A DNA stretch of 64,000 nucleotides from Cyathus striatus. Its lineage: Eukaryota; Basidiomycota; Agaricomycetes; Agaricales; Nidulariaceae. A model generated the notes under the pieces. It was given only the letters and a program-made list of their open reading frames with translations, made no database searches and had not been told where the DNA came from. The position numbers and the translations under genes were made by a program. Shown here one piece after another: positions 22,234 to 32,807 of the stretch. How positions within the stretch are numbered: the first letter of the stretch is position 1; each line of letters begins with the position of its first letter. The DNA is taken from assembly GCA_025738555.1 (NCBI GenBank), contig JAOVFP010000016.1:1550001-1614000 (forward strand), in the 5' to 3' direction.

Positions 22234-24655
22234 AAGGCTTTCATATTCACAGCTAAACAAACTTATGATACTTGCAAATTTTGCCACTTTGCAATTGAAG
22301 AATCATTCTTGCATGCAGGCAAGCCAGGCAATTGCACAGCAGTGGCATGCCAAAAAAGGAATTTGGTTTGCCAGATGTGTTCAAGATCTTGCACGTCATT
22401 ACCAAATATTTGAAGAACTGCCAAAGGAAAATTGAGGTGGTCTTTGCATGTCATGTTCATGGCTCCATGATGAGATGGTCCAGTCATGGGTGCTTCAGTT
22501 TCTTAAAAATGTGCCAAATGGTAAAGTAACACCAAAGGCACTTGTCAGACATATGAATGATGTCTGAACAGGAAGGCATTGGCTTATCAGTCTAGGGTGG
22601 CAACACTCTGTGATTAAAAAAGGAGTGTACATGGATGGACATGAGAGGGTGGATGTGGTGGATTACTGTGATAATGAATTCTTACCATTGATGGAGAAAT
22701 TTGAAGCACGCATGGTGCACTATGAAGGTCCTGAATTGAGGCGCATACAGCCTACACTGACAGCTGGGGAGTGGGAAATAATTCCTTTATTCCATGATGA
22801 ATGTTGCTTCCATGCAAATGATCAGCCTAAACACGCTTGGTAATTAAATTAGCAGTATAAAAGATATAGTTACTAAATTCTAACTGCAGGATAAGGCCAG
22901 ATAAGCCACCTATTCGTAAAAAAGGGTGTGGAAGGCTCATCCATGTTTCTGATTTTCTAAATCCTGAAAATGGTTGTCTTGTTGTTATTGGTGAAGGTGG
23001 TAAAATTACTCATGATGCCAGAAAAATTATATACCCTGGAGCAGATGGTGATCCATGGTGGGATATGAAGCAGTTAATTGAGCAGATCAGAAATGCAATA
23101 TCAATATTTGAGCTTGCACACCCAGGAAAACAAGCACTATTTATATTTGATCAATCTTCTGCTCATGCGGCACTTCCTTCTGATGCACTAAAAGCATTCA
23201 ACATGAATAAATCTGATGGAGGGAAACAATGGAAGCAAAAGGATATCATAATTCCAATGACTAATTCTACACCAGAATTTCACGGTAAAGTTCAACCAAT
23301 GACATTGCCAAATGGAAATGCAAAAGGTTTAAAGCACATTCTGGAGGAAAGAGGCTTCAATGTACAGAAGCTGAATGCGAAATGCTCACCAATATGCCCA
23401 TTCGAGAGTCAAAATTGTTGTATGGCTCATCTTCTCAGTCAGCAAGATGATTTTAAAAACCAGCCCTCTATGCTTGAAACTTTGATCAAAGGAGCTGGAC
23501 ACAAGTGCATTTTCTTACCTAAATTTCATTGTGAGTTGAATCCTATCGAGATGGTAAGTGAATCACCCATATGAAATTGAAATCTTAACACTTACAAGCT
23601 TGTTTCAGTACTGGGGCTGGTGCAAATACTGTTATTGCGAAGCTGATAAAAGGACCTTTCAGGAAGCCAAAAACATGGCACTGAAGTATCTTGATGCATG
23701 CCCTGTTGACATAATTCGGCGGTTCATTAATCATTCCTGGCATTTCATGAGTGCATATCATATTGGATTGACAGGAAAAGCTGCAGAGTGGGCTGTATGA
23801 CATCAAAAGCAGCACCGTAGTGTGTCAAAAGCTGCAATGATGGCAATCAAGTCAATCATATTGCATCTGAGATAGGCACGTGCTCGCAGCACCTTGCGGA
23901 GCCCCCAAAAGGTATATACAATTTCATTATTTTGGCCGAAAATTTTGGCCATCTCAGAAACTCATGGGAAAAAGATTCCAAGTGCATTTTTGGACGTTTT
24001 TGAGGTCTCTGATTCCAATTCTGAAGTTATTTTTTCATAAAAAAATCGTTTAAATAGTGTAATAAAAATTGCTGCCTTTGACTGTCCCCAACTGTACATC
24101 ACGCCCGAGCTCTAATTACCGTGGTAAATGTATTGGGCCTACGTTATTAGGTGGATCAGAAGCATTGTTTTGACAGAATCTTGTCTATTTAAAGTCCCAC
24201 CCTGTCAGTGGATTTTCGATATCACTCTTCAGTGTGATGTGTAGATATCATTGGAGCATTCGAAGGCCTAGGAAGTATAAGTATAGACTCCAACGGGAGT
24301 GTGTTTCAGAGGATGATGGCATCTTGAGATACATTTTCCGACAGATTTCTGAGTCTTGATGTTTGTAAGATTGTTTGCATTGAACGTTGAACTTTCTGCG
24401 GATCGTTTTGATTTACCCTCGACTAACTATAGTTGCAGCCTCGGCGACACTATAAACTCGAGAACTTGTGTGTCCAAATGCATTATAGTAAGGATAGCGA
24501 CGCCTCGGTCAGGCATATGTTACAAGAACAGCGGTCTTTGTGTCTAATAGGAGGAACAATTTTCATTTTGCTTTTAATTCTCTTACACCACTAGTCACTG
24601 AGGAGGATTTTGCGGTGGGTAATTTCCTGAGAACTACTATTGCTATATTTATAAA

Positions 24656-25832
24656 GAAGTAAGGCCGGCAAGCAGCAAAGCCCACTACCCACTTGTTTAA
24701 CTGTTCAATACCATGACTCAATGACCCATTTGATTTTATATAGTGTACTTATTGTCTGAAAAGATAGCTAATAACTGTTCCGTTGATTGCTGTAAGGTAT
24801 TAAAAAGTCAGCCTTATGATAGGGATTGAATCCTAGTACTGAGGTGTCCAAAAAGGGAGGGTTAGTAACAATGTATTGTCAATAGGGACATGACAGGAGA
24901 TAAGAACTTTGAAATGAAGTTCAAATGCGAAGACTTGATGGAATTTCGAAAAAAAACAGTGAAACAGAAGTCGAGGACGCTGACAATAACCTAGAAAAAG
25001 AAACAGAGACTCAAAGTTTGGCTGTGAGAGGGGAAAATTCACTGAGTTTTGGGGACATATGTACATGATGAACCTCGTATCCTGAATGAGCTTCTTCCCC
25101 TCCAGCAACAACTGGTTCACATCTACAGGAGAGCGATTATGCATGTATTGTAGCATCTCATTGATTTGTTGGTTTGAGGGCATGCAGCATTTACGGAATG
25201 CTGCTATTACGCCAAATAGGCAGATCTGTCCCACATTTTAGAATATAGCGACAAAAGAGAAAATGGGAGGGAGAGGGGAAAAGAGAGGAAGAACGAAACA
25301 AACCTTGCAATCAACATCAGTATCCTTCTTCTTATTATTCATCACTGTTGTGCTGGGATGTCAAAGGCACAGCATTGATATGTTGATAGGACAGGACAGG
25401 AAGTTGCAGCCCTGACTGGCCTTGGTTGACAATGAGGACAAGAATGTCCATGCACACCTTGAACAGGGGATAGACCTGATGAACGGTACTAGAAAAACTA
25501 CATCTTAGAGAGGCGTTGTCATCGTGATGCAGGAAAGGAGGGGAGGAGACAAGATTAAGACGAAGTTGGCAGAGGACAGTAGATAGGCATATCTGGCACA
25601 ATGGAGTTGGGCAGTGGGTGAGGATATGAAAGAGGAAGAATGGAGAGAGCGCAAGCACTAGAGGCATCAATTAAGTAAAATGAGAGAATGTACATTCAAA
25701 AGACATCAGCCAATCAGATGGCCAGAAAGTGAGATCCCGGACACCGATCCACAAATTGCCTTCCTAGGAAATCCAAACATCCCCATAACCCAACTACCTT
25801 AAAAGGTAGTGGGAATCTTACCTCATTCATTA
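24656..25832. mobile_element. 1.2-kb insertion in the right arm, element with GGCCGGCAAGC start
   Basis: The left arm reads straight through this point (near 4250), so the block is a later insertion. It begins 'ggccggcaagcagcaaagcc' and ends 'aactaccttaaaaggtagtg' with 'ggaat'. The same two ends bound 36153-39436. The inner part of both ends shares 'cccactac' in inverted orientation, suggesting short terminal inverted repeats. I could not define a clean target duplication. Confidence 0.6.
25050..25190 (-). pseudogene. Possible captured fragment of a HAM1-like/DUF5923 protein
   Basis: On the minus strand, inside the inserted element, an open stretch reads MPSNQQINEMLQYMH, then SPVDVNQLLLEGKKLIQDTR. 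This resembles the 'lPsN.QId..L..l..s......LS.eG.kLi.D.r' pattern of fungal HAM1-like/DUF5923 proteins. Only about 40 residues can be compared and the flanking frame loses resemblance at once. It looks like a host exon carried in a transposable element. The match was recognised by eye and is tentative. Confidence 0.35.
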
Positions 25833-26547
25833 ATATGACGAACAGTCTGATCATGGCGTAGGTGTGGCTTTGCTACGGAATCCGGATGAGAGAAGTTACA
25901 AAGGTCGCTACACCTTTTTTCGGGAGCAGTAAGGAAATACTAAATTTTTATACGGTGATTTTTTGGTATCGAACAAGGGCAACATGCACGGAACTCCGTA
26001 ACTAGCTGGAGCATGTTCCTGAATTTCTCCTCATCATGGTATCGTCCGACGTGCAATCGCTTACTTGTCAATGGTTTTAGTTACTGGTCGCGATGAATGT
26101 TGGGGTTTAAGAACCAATTATAACCCTGAGAATCGGACTCGAGGAACTTTATGCATTCATGGGAAAGAAAACATCTATAATAAAACTATATACGCCTCTT
26201 ATCCTATACTACAGCACGGAAACTTCGGAATACTAGATGCACGAAGCACTGAAGGTATAGATATCGGGGATGCTATCTACATCATGTAATTATCTTGAAT
26301 GTGACCTCTTCTTGATACGCATGTTAAGATCCCAGCTGTCAAAAGAAAGTTCGATGTTAGTCCTGAGTCTCTATGCATGCCAGATGGATGTTTATGGTAG
26401 GCACCCACGATCAAACTTACCTGGGACATCCTTAAAGGCTTGTGGAAAAATCTAGCTGGCGTTCAGTCCCATCTACTACTATAGTCGCTCCACTGCTTCA
26501 GTGCAGGTTGAAACTGACATTCTTTATCCCCTACCTCTCACCAGGAG

Positions 26548-28353
26548 ATGGACGACTTCGACAACACAAGCATTGAAACCGCCCGAGAGATGTTGGTGGG
26601 AGCTATAAAATGTACAGGACCAAACGCTAATAGGTATACAGTCTCGCTGAAAACTTTCTTCACATCTTCGCAGTCTGTAAGTATTATTCACGTTCTTTTT
26701 TGTGAGACTAACTTACCTTCTATGGGGTAAAGCTATTTTCTATTATGATCACCTCATAACGACTGGTAAGAGAAGTGCTCACATAAATACATCGTGGCAT
26801 CTCACCAGTTCGAAGGCAACGAAATCAACCTTCTCTGGAGACGTCCGAAGGGGCGCAGCACTTTCTGGTTTTTCCTTAACCGTTACTTTTCATTTTTTGG
26901 AAATTTGGTGGTGATTGTTGTAAGCTTTGTGACAATACCAGAATCAGTACGTCTTATAGATTTCGACTTTTATATATTTTGAAGTAACTAATAGTTTGCT
27001 ATAACAGGGGTATGTGACTGGAAAAACAGATAAAAATGGCAGCTAACTTTAAGAAACTGCCTAGCTGCAATGCCTTTAACTTGTTTCGGCAACTTCTTCT
27101 CGTACTAAATCAAGCCTTTGTTTGTAGTGCGTTCAAGATAAATACCAGCCATTTGAGCTAATACCTCATCGAAATCAGTTCTCCTTACACTTCGGATATA
27201 TGCTCTCTACAGTCGCTCATTTCGAATATTGGTGTGTATGGCTGGAAGTGGTGCAATTCTCTTGACCGTGGGATGTGTATGTCTCATTTCAATGCCTACG
27301 GCTATTTACTGCTCATACATTGTCCAGTGGTCTCTATTTGGTCAGAAGCATCTCGCATCTCGACCACTGGCAGGATCAGGGTGCCATGTTGGATTAACGC
27401 GAGAAACGTGAGCTAGCTTTCATCTTTTTTTATTCCCATAATGAGAGCCGCCATTTTCTAGTGCCATTCGTAATACACATATTATTACTACTTTCAGTCC
27501 ATTTCTAACCACGTCCTGTAGACATTGCGTCTGCATGGGAGGCCCTGATGATATATGACACGATGATTTTCAGTTTTACTTTATATAGGACTTGGACATC
27601 AAGACGAGACCACAGCGTTACAAGAACACACATCCCTCTTCTTTCACTAGTCCTCAGAGATGGTAGGTTATTTGATTTTCTATGTCTCTCTAATAAAGAT
27701 GTTTATTTTTGATAGGTGTTCTATATTATGCGTAGGTTCTTTAATTGATACACTTTTAGATTCTAGTCTCCATCTTTGACAGTGCAATAGCATTGGCAAA
27801 TCTATCGAATATCCTGACATTTTATGTGACGAATACATTACTTTATTCTCAATTGTACATATCTCACCTTAATACATAGCTCTGTGGCGTGCGTCTAAAG
27901 TGCAACCATGGGTACATAACATGTTCTGACATCGTAACATGCACAGCCATTTCTTCGCGGTGCATTGTCAACATTTGCCAGCAGGTATAGCCATACCATA
28001 TTGATCGGCGAATAAGCTAAGACTGACAAGTAGCTATAAATAGCATATCGGTTACCATGATGTCTCGCATAATGCTCAATTTGCACCAGAACGCTGACGT
28101 AGGAATTTATTCCACTGCGCAAACCACCAGTACTATGCAGTATTCGGATAGTGCATACTCTGGATGCGAGCAAACGGATGGCATTGAGCTCGATACACTT
28201 GGGAGTGATATGTTCAATCGCAGTCCGCAAAATAGTCCAGTGAGATCAACATTTCCCGCTAGTAGGGGTGAAGCGTCGCCTGGTGTCCAACAAGAATCAC
28301 GCGTTCGGTGGCAAGATTCATACTCTGAAGCACAAAATGTAGATCATTCATGA
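26548..28353 (+). CDS. DUF6533-type multi-helix membrane protein, right copy
   Basis: It starts MDDFDNTSIETAREM at 26548. Well-supported exons: 26733-26765 (AIFYYDHLITT), 26816-26946 (GNEINLLWRRPKGRSTFW, FFLNRYFSFFGN, to IPES before GTACGT), CNAFNLFRQLLLVLNQ near 27070, LLTLRIYALYSRSF near 27180-27290, WSLFGQKHLASRP to GLTRET near 27331-27413, ASAWEALMIYDTMIF to LLSLVLRDG near 27530-27660, then YYA joined to AIALANLSNILTFYV near 27777, and the tail SVTMMSRIMLNLHQNAD to the stop at 28353. This is the usual motif order of basidiomycete DUF6533 proteins, which are polytopic and of unknown function. Phases fit at most junctions. Two do not: the step into CNAFNLF needs two extra bases, and the one after GLTRET is off by one, so it may be a recent pseudogene. 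Confidence 0.55.
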
Positions 28354-28377
28354 TATGGAGGTGTGTGATGCATTGGA

Positions 28378-28963
28378 GTGTAGAGGTTGAAGATGCGCTG
28401 ATGTCTAAACAAAGAAATTAGTAAGCGAGTCGGTGAACATCCGTTTGACCTTGGGTGTTCTAAGGTGTCGAGAAAGGGGGAACAAATTCAACTGGATTGG
28501 CAGGGACTAGATACATGATTTTTAAAGAAAATTATAATAAGGAGATCACTAAATGAGGCATAGTGGAATAAAACGGAGGTTAAAGGTTTAGAGATAGTAG
28601 ATTATTGGAAGAAAAAGGAAAAGCTTGAAACATAAAGCATACCAATGAATTGAAAGAGGATTTATAAAATAAAAAATTGAGGAGAGAGACTAGAGGCGAT
28701 GACACGGCCACTGGTAAGGTGAACTGCGGTATTTAGTGACTCTTGGTAGCGCGAAGTACCGACGATCTTGAGTTCTGTTGAGTAATAGCGGCGTTCGAGT
28801 GATGCGAGAGTGTGTCGGCGTTGGACGGAAAATGAGAGAGAGCAAGAGCGCGTGAACGCGAACGCGAACAAACGCGTCGATGCACGCATCACTTAATTAC
28901 GTAATGGGAATTGTAATATCTTGATTTTTGTAGTGCAGGCGAAACGCCTGCTCTACAGGAGTT
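28378..28963. mobile_element. Small inverted-repeat element in the right arm, copy 2
   Basis: The left arm has 'gcattagagttaccc' where this arm has 'gcattggag', then about 586 bp, then 'ggagttaccc'. The insert has TGTAGAG/CTCTACA tips and a GGAG duplication. It ends in the hairpin 'gcaggcgaaacgcctgc', shared with the element at 21666-22233. Because only one arm carries it, it inserted after the inverted duplication. A 77-codon minus frame (28662-28892) is not matched in the sister copy. Confidence 0.65.
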
Positions 28964-29190
28964 ACCCAGGATACAAATACTTGTGGACCAGACATTTGCT
29001 GTATACCTTAATACTGTAATGGACTTTATAAATACTTTTCGGTAGCAGTATCATTCCTTGTCATCATGCTCAACAGTGAAAAAGTACAATATTTTTTATT
29101 TTAGCTCACATAAGCAGGGGATTAGGAAATTGAAGCGGGAGAGTTGGCACCACTGCCATAGTGCACTGCTAATTTCAACAGACTCCTAAA

Positions 29191-29517
29191 AACCATCTCC
29201 TTGCCTCAGGCAGCCAAAGACAAACAGAGAACAGGGTATCAGCGGGGAATTATATACTCCACATAACACACATGTTGGTCAGATTATGCTGTAAGACTTT
29301 CTTTAGACACTTTTGAAAGTGAAATAAGAGTTAATTTGATGCGCTGGTTCACGCAATCTGGGACATTTGACAGATGGAAACCTGTAATATAGATATAAAA
29401 TTATCTGTGATGCAATGGCTAGCAGTCTGTGCATACTCAGATAAAGTGGAAATGATTGAGTAGTTGCAGTAAAGATAAAGATAAGTACTTACAGCGATGT
29501 TAACACTTAGTTCAAAC
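29191..29517. repeat. Orphan copy of the CorA-type upstream region
   Basis: 'aacagggtatcagcggggaa' and the following 200 bp match 14345-14530 and 9140-9340, the upstream DNA of the two transporter genes, including the 'gaattatata' TATA part. 29410-29515 then matches 15385-15480. No transporter exons adjoin it, so this is a detached promoter fragment. Confidence 0.55.
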
Positions 29518-30740
29518 TAGGGCTGCCAACCGTACCGTAACGGGTTACGGCAGTATTTTGAGACCCGTGTGCGGTACTGATTTCAGCCATAACCGTACCG
29601 TATGAGATTTTTTTGAATTCATGACGGTACGGGACACGGCCGTACACGGTTTACGGTTAGATCTAATAGGCTGTCACTATTTTTGTCTGAAATCATCATT
29701 TAGTAACAATTTGAAGTGCTATAGCGATATTGGGTATGTTCATGTAGAACATACACCTGAATAGATAATTTGTAACCAGAGAATTCGAAGGTTTTGCCTC
29801 ATAATCATTGGCCTGAGTGGTCTCGTGTCCCTGAGGGTATGTGGATACTCTACTTATCATTCGAGCATTTTCCTCACTGACTCACAGTAAACCTAATACC
29901 TTATCCCAATCCTCTCCTAGCTCCAAGTGCCCCCAAGGGGACTTGCAAAATTCTTACTTCGTTTGCTACTTTCAGACCTCTGCCACCCCGTTAACTTGCA
30001 TCTTGCCTATCTCTTATTGTAACGCTCTTCGAAGACTTTGCCAACACTTGTCTGCTAGAACATTCAGGAGATCAAGTATGAGGGATGGTTGTCAGTATTT
30101 TGAGTGATGGAGTGATGTAGCTAGGAAAAATGAAGTAGCTCGCATGAAGAACGCTGCTGCTGGCTGAGGTTCTTTCACCCTCACTTCCAAATTCCCACTG
30201 GCCTATCATCAGTTGTTTCTACACCACTCGAAGGCTTCTCTACCTCGTGCAGGAACTAAATGTTGCCAGAGAAGCTTCATTAGATTGTTTAGGATAGGTT
30301 TCGCGTCGATATTGGGGGGGATGTAGCAGAGGTTGAAGAATATACAGGTTCTACGTAGTATTGAATTGTAGGAGGATGTGGGTGGGGGGGTTATGAAGAC
30401 GTCGTGAAGGGTAGGGAACTATCCCTAGCAGACATCGTTCACCAATCGTTCACTGTTCAAATGTTCAGCTGTCGCTGTTGGAGAGTGAAAAATGGCATAA
30501 GTATGCCATTTTACTAAACTCACAAGTTACAAGTTCAAGCTTTCAAGCTCAAGTTTGAGACCAAGTTAAGACGAGGAGAGTTTGTAAATTGCAATCTGAG
30601 ATTAAATCGAACCAATCAGAACGACCATAGACTCCGAAGAGTATATCACGTGACTCTATTCTCAAAGCCGTAAAGACGGTCTAAGACGACCGTAAACGGT
30701 TGTACGGGACGGGTACCGACGGGTGAAAACTGTACCGTAC
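29518..30740. mobile_element. hAT-like element, right end truncated
   Basis: It begins TAGGGCTGCCAACCGTACCG, the same tip as the complete hAT at 44934-49427, followed by 'ccgtaccgt'-rich subterminal repeats. The far side has matching subterminal repeats (30668-30740, 'acgggacgggtaccgacggg') but stops before the terminal GGCAGCCCTA and passes directly into the OXLD1-like relic. The 1.1-kb interior has no hAT transposase; a plus-strand frame at 29841-30107 is unidentified. This is a non-autonomous, now end-deleted copy. Confidence 0.65.
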
Positions 30741-31235
30741 CCTTGAAAAGTCTCTTCGAGGGAAACAAGTGCGTAGTCAGGATATACTATATAGCTACGC
30801 TGGAGCATGCCACTGCCAATACTCCTCATACTCCTTCTGCTGCAGCCAAATACGACGTGAACACGCTCCATGTTCAAGATTCCTGAGGAACCCGAGCTCC
30901 CCACTAATGATGGTGAGTTTCTCTCTGTCTCTTATGGCGAACTTCGGCTGACGGATGCTGCATATCAGGCTGCGCCGTGTGCGTATACGATCTATACGAA
31001 GGGTCTCTTCAAGCGTATAAAGACTCTGGTGGCCCCGCGAAGTTCGCTGGTAAAGCTGAATATACCCGAGGGAGGTGGCCAGCTTCTATCCAGCTGTCTT
31101 CCCCATCCAACACGTCACAAGGGACACATCAGCAGAGACAAGAAGCTGTCATGAGCATATTTGAGAAGATGGAGGCCTCAGGTTGTCGTGGATAAGAAGG
31201 ATGGTGGGAAGGTCAAGGAAGGAAAAGTACTTTAA
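30741..31235 (+). pseudogene. OXLD1-like relic 2
   Basis: The sequence follows 17221-17759 from 'TLEKSLRGKQ' onward (KIPEEPELPTNDG, then the GELRLT intron region, SLVKLNIPEG, QLSSPSNTSQGT). The 5' end is lost at the hAT junction. Small deletions shift the frame several times (the CCMSGC motif is reduced to CG/CA remains), and the segment coding for the acidic tail is shortened. It is not functional. Confidence 0.75.
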
Positions 31236-31710
31236 GTTAGTACCGCGTAATACCTGTATACCACTCTAATACAACCCAGCTTTCACTTAGCTCTTCTGTA
31301 CCCTGTTTTGAACCTGGAGGTTAAAGAAGATTCGCCTGCTCATGCGGCATGAAGGAAGCGACAGTCGCAGATTCGAGTTGAGTGGAAGGAGGTCGTGGAG
31401 GGTACGAGGTGGTTATTGTTCAGTAATCGATGAGGGTGCGTTTTGAGAGTTGGCAAGGGTTTCCTTTGCTGATTGTTCTTGCATAGTTCGCACTGTCATG
31501 GTGGAATAAGGTTTTGGTGTGATCGGATACAATCGCATTCCGGGCCTACTCCTCGAAGAGCTACCTACCCGCTTAAGCTAGCCATCCTCCTGATCCTACT
31601 AAAGGTGCCGCTTGATGAGCAGAATGTCATACACCATATCAACCGCTACTCTAGATTCCAAGGCACCTACCGGCGACATCCCTCAAGAACTCCAAACATC
31701 CACTCACTGT

Positions 31711-32807
31711 TAGTGTTGCCATGGCTCGGCTCGGCTTGGCTACGGCTCGGCTTCTATCAGCTAATGGCTTTTTGTGTCTTGGCTTGAAGCCGAAATGAAC
31801 AGCTACGGCTTGGCTTCATCGGCTTTGGCTAGCTAATTGGCTAAGCTGTTGGCTAAGTTACTTATTTCTCTTTAGTTTCTAAACAAATGTCATAATAATC
31901 GAAAATGTAAGTATTCTACTTAAAATACACTGCAAAGATGTATGCAAATAGAGAATTAAATATTTACTATGGTTGAATATTTTGCATTAATGGCATTGTA
32001 GCTCAAAATACTTGGAAACGACAATGTTAGTGACAGACGAGCAAAAACTCGAAGTCGAACTCAAACACTTGAAAATATAGAAGCGAAGTGAATCTTATTG
32101 CTTGTCTGGAATAAACTAGCACAAGAATAAGGAATATCTAACTATAATGACTGTATTTATAATGAAAGTCCATGAGGAGACTGCATGTAATCTAGCCTAC
32201 ACTATAATGCATGTTTACTGTGCTTCTACGGTGCAAACTCATGTACTATGTATGTAACAAGCATGGCCGAACTGTGGACTGTGACCGTAGTCTTGATGAA
32301 TAATGCATGTTGATATGCATGGTGTCCGCATTGTATGTCATGTGATATATGTCAGGTGACTGTGATAAGATAAGTTATATGGATTAGATAAGATAAGATG
32401 TGAAATCCTAACAGACGAAGCTTGAGGTGGAGGATTAAGTAGTTGCAGTGCTGTGAGCCTGAACTTAATTAAAGTCACACTAGATCATGGCGTTGTCACG
32501 TGTCACGCATCATTACGCGTTAAGTCAATGTTAAGTAGAAAGTTTGCAAATAGTTTGCACACATAACTGAACATATTTCGATATAATGACATTTTCCAAC
32601 ATTTATAGTTTTATATACTTACAAACAACCAAAATGTGAGAAATAGGTAGATAAGCTGCTGGCTTAGCCGGCTTTTAGCTGCAGCGAGCCACTAAATTCT
32701 TAGCCGTCCCTCAAATGAGCCCTGAAGCCATGAAATCAGCTTGGCTCGGCTTATTTTCGGCTTGGCTTAATCAGCTAGCGGCTTTCAGCCGAGCCGTGGC
32801 AACACTA
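31711..32807. mobile_element. Non-autonomous hAT-like element, TAGTGTTGCCA tips
   Basis: The ends are inverted: TAGTGTTGCCATGGCTCGGC at left and its near-complement GCCGTGGCAACACTA at right. An exact 8-bp duplication CTCACTGT flanks it (31703-31710 and 32808-32815), as for hAT elements. Other repeat copies (for example 49655-49665) show the empty site with one copy of this sequence. The subterminal parts are made of many 'ggcttggct' units. It is 1097 bp, of which 389 bp is a later solo LTR, and encodes nothing. Confidence 0.8.
32025..32413. mobile_element. Solo LTR, 389 bp, copy 2
   Basis: Tips TGTTAG...CTAACA, the same length and nearly the same sequence as 20707-21095. The 5-bp flanks are GACAA (32020-32024) and GACGA (32414-32418), a duplication with one change. 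It is nested in the hAT-like element. Confidence 0.85.

Larger units (their letters stand above)
20299..23800 (+). pseudogene. DDE transposase of the Tc1/mariner-like element, broken
   Basis: The reading starts at ATG 20299 (MSRPHRHTSKK), runs to a donor at 20665, and resumes at 21111 (EHPKQYVKGPDVMSKS); the intron hosts a solo LTR. After two in-frame TGA codons near 21616-21635 the exon is cut by an inserted element and continues near 22236 (LSYSQLNKLMILANFATL), with further stops near 22433 and 22565. The catalytic part is well kept: first Asp in PLFHDECCFH (near 22797), second Asp in FIFDQSSAHA (near 23150), and Glu in KFHCELNPIEM (near 23550), followed across an intron by YWGWCKY. These match the DDE triad context of Tc1-like enzymes, but about 130 residues separate the second Asp and the Glu, far more than in classical Tc1 or mariner. 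A TGA ends the frame at 23798, where family members usually continue. Confidence 0.75.
19826..24094. mobile_element. Tc1/mariner-like DNA transposon with TA target duplication, decayed
   Basis: Perfect terminal inverted repeats of about 26 bp (starting CAGTTGGGGACAGTCAAAGG) lie at 19826-19851 and 24069-24094. Each end is flanked by TA (19824-19825 and 24095-24096), the target duplication of the Tc1/mariner superfamily. The element is 4.27 kb and encodes a spliced DDE transposase on the plus strand. It has been invaded by a solo LTR (20707-21095) and a small inverted-repeat element (about 21666-22233) and carries nonsense codons, so it is not autonomous now. The identical terminal repeats show the ends are preserved and could still be mobilised by a related enzyme. 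Confidence 0.85.
24150..29190. repeat. Right arm of the large inverted segmental duplication
   Basis: This is the reverse-complement partner of 1345-4720, interrupted by insertions 24656-25832 and 28378-28963. Removing those leaves about 3.3 kb, equal to the left arm. The arms enclose roughly 19.4 kb. The outer limit is near 29190, where sequence changes to a CorA-type upstream fragment that has no partner beyond 1345 on the left. Confidence 0.85.
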
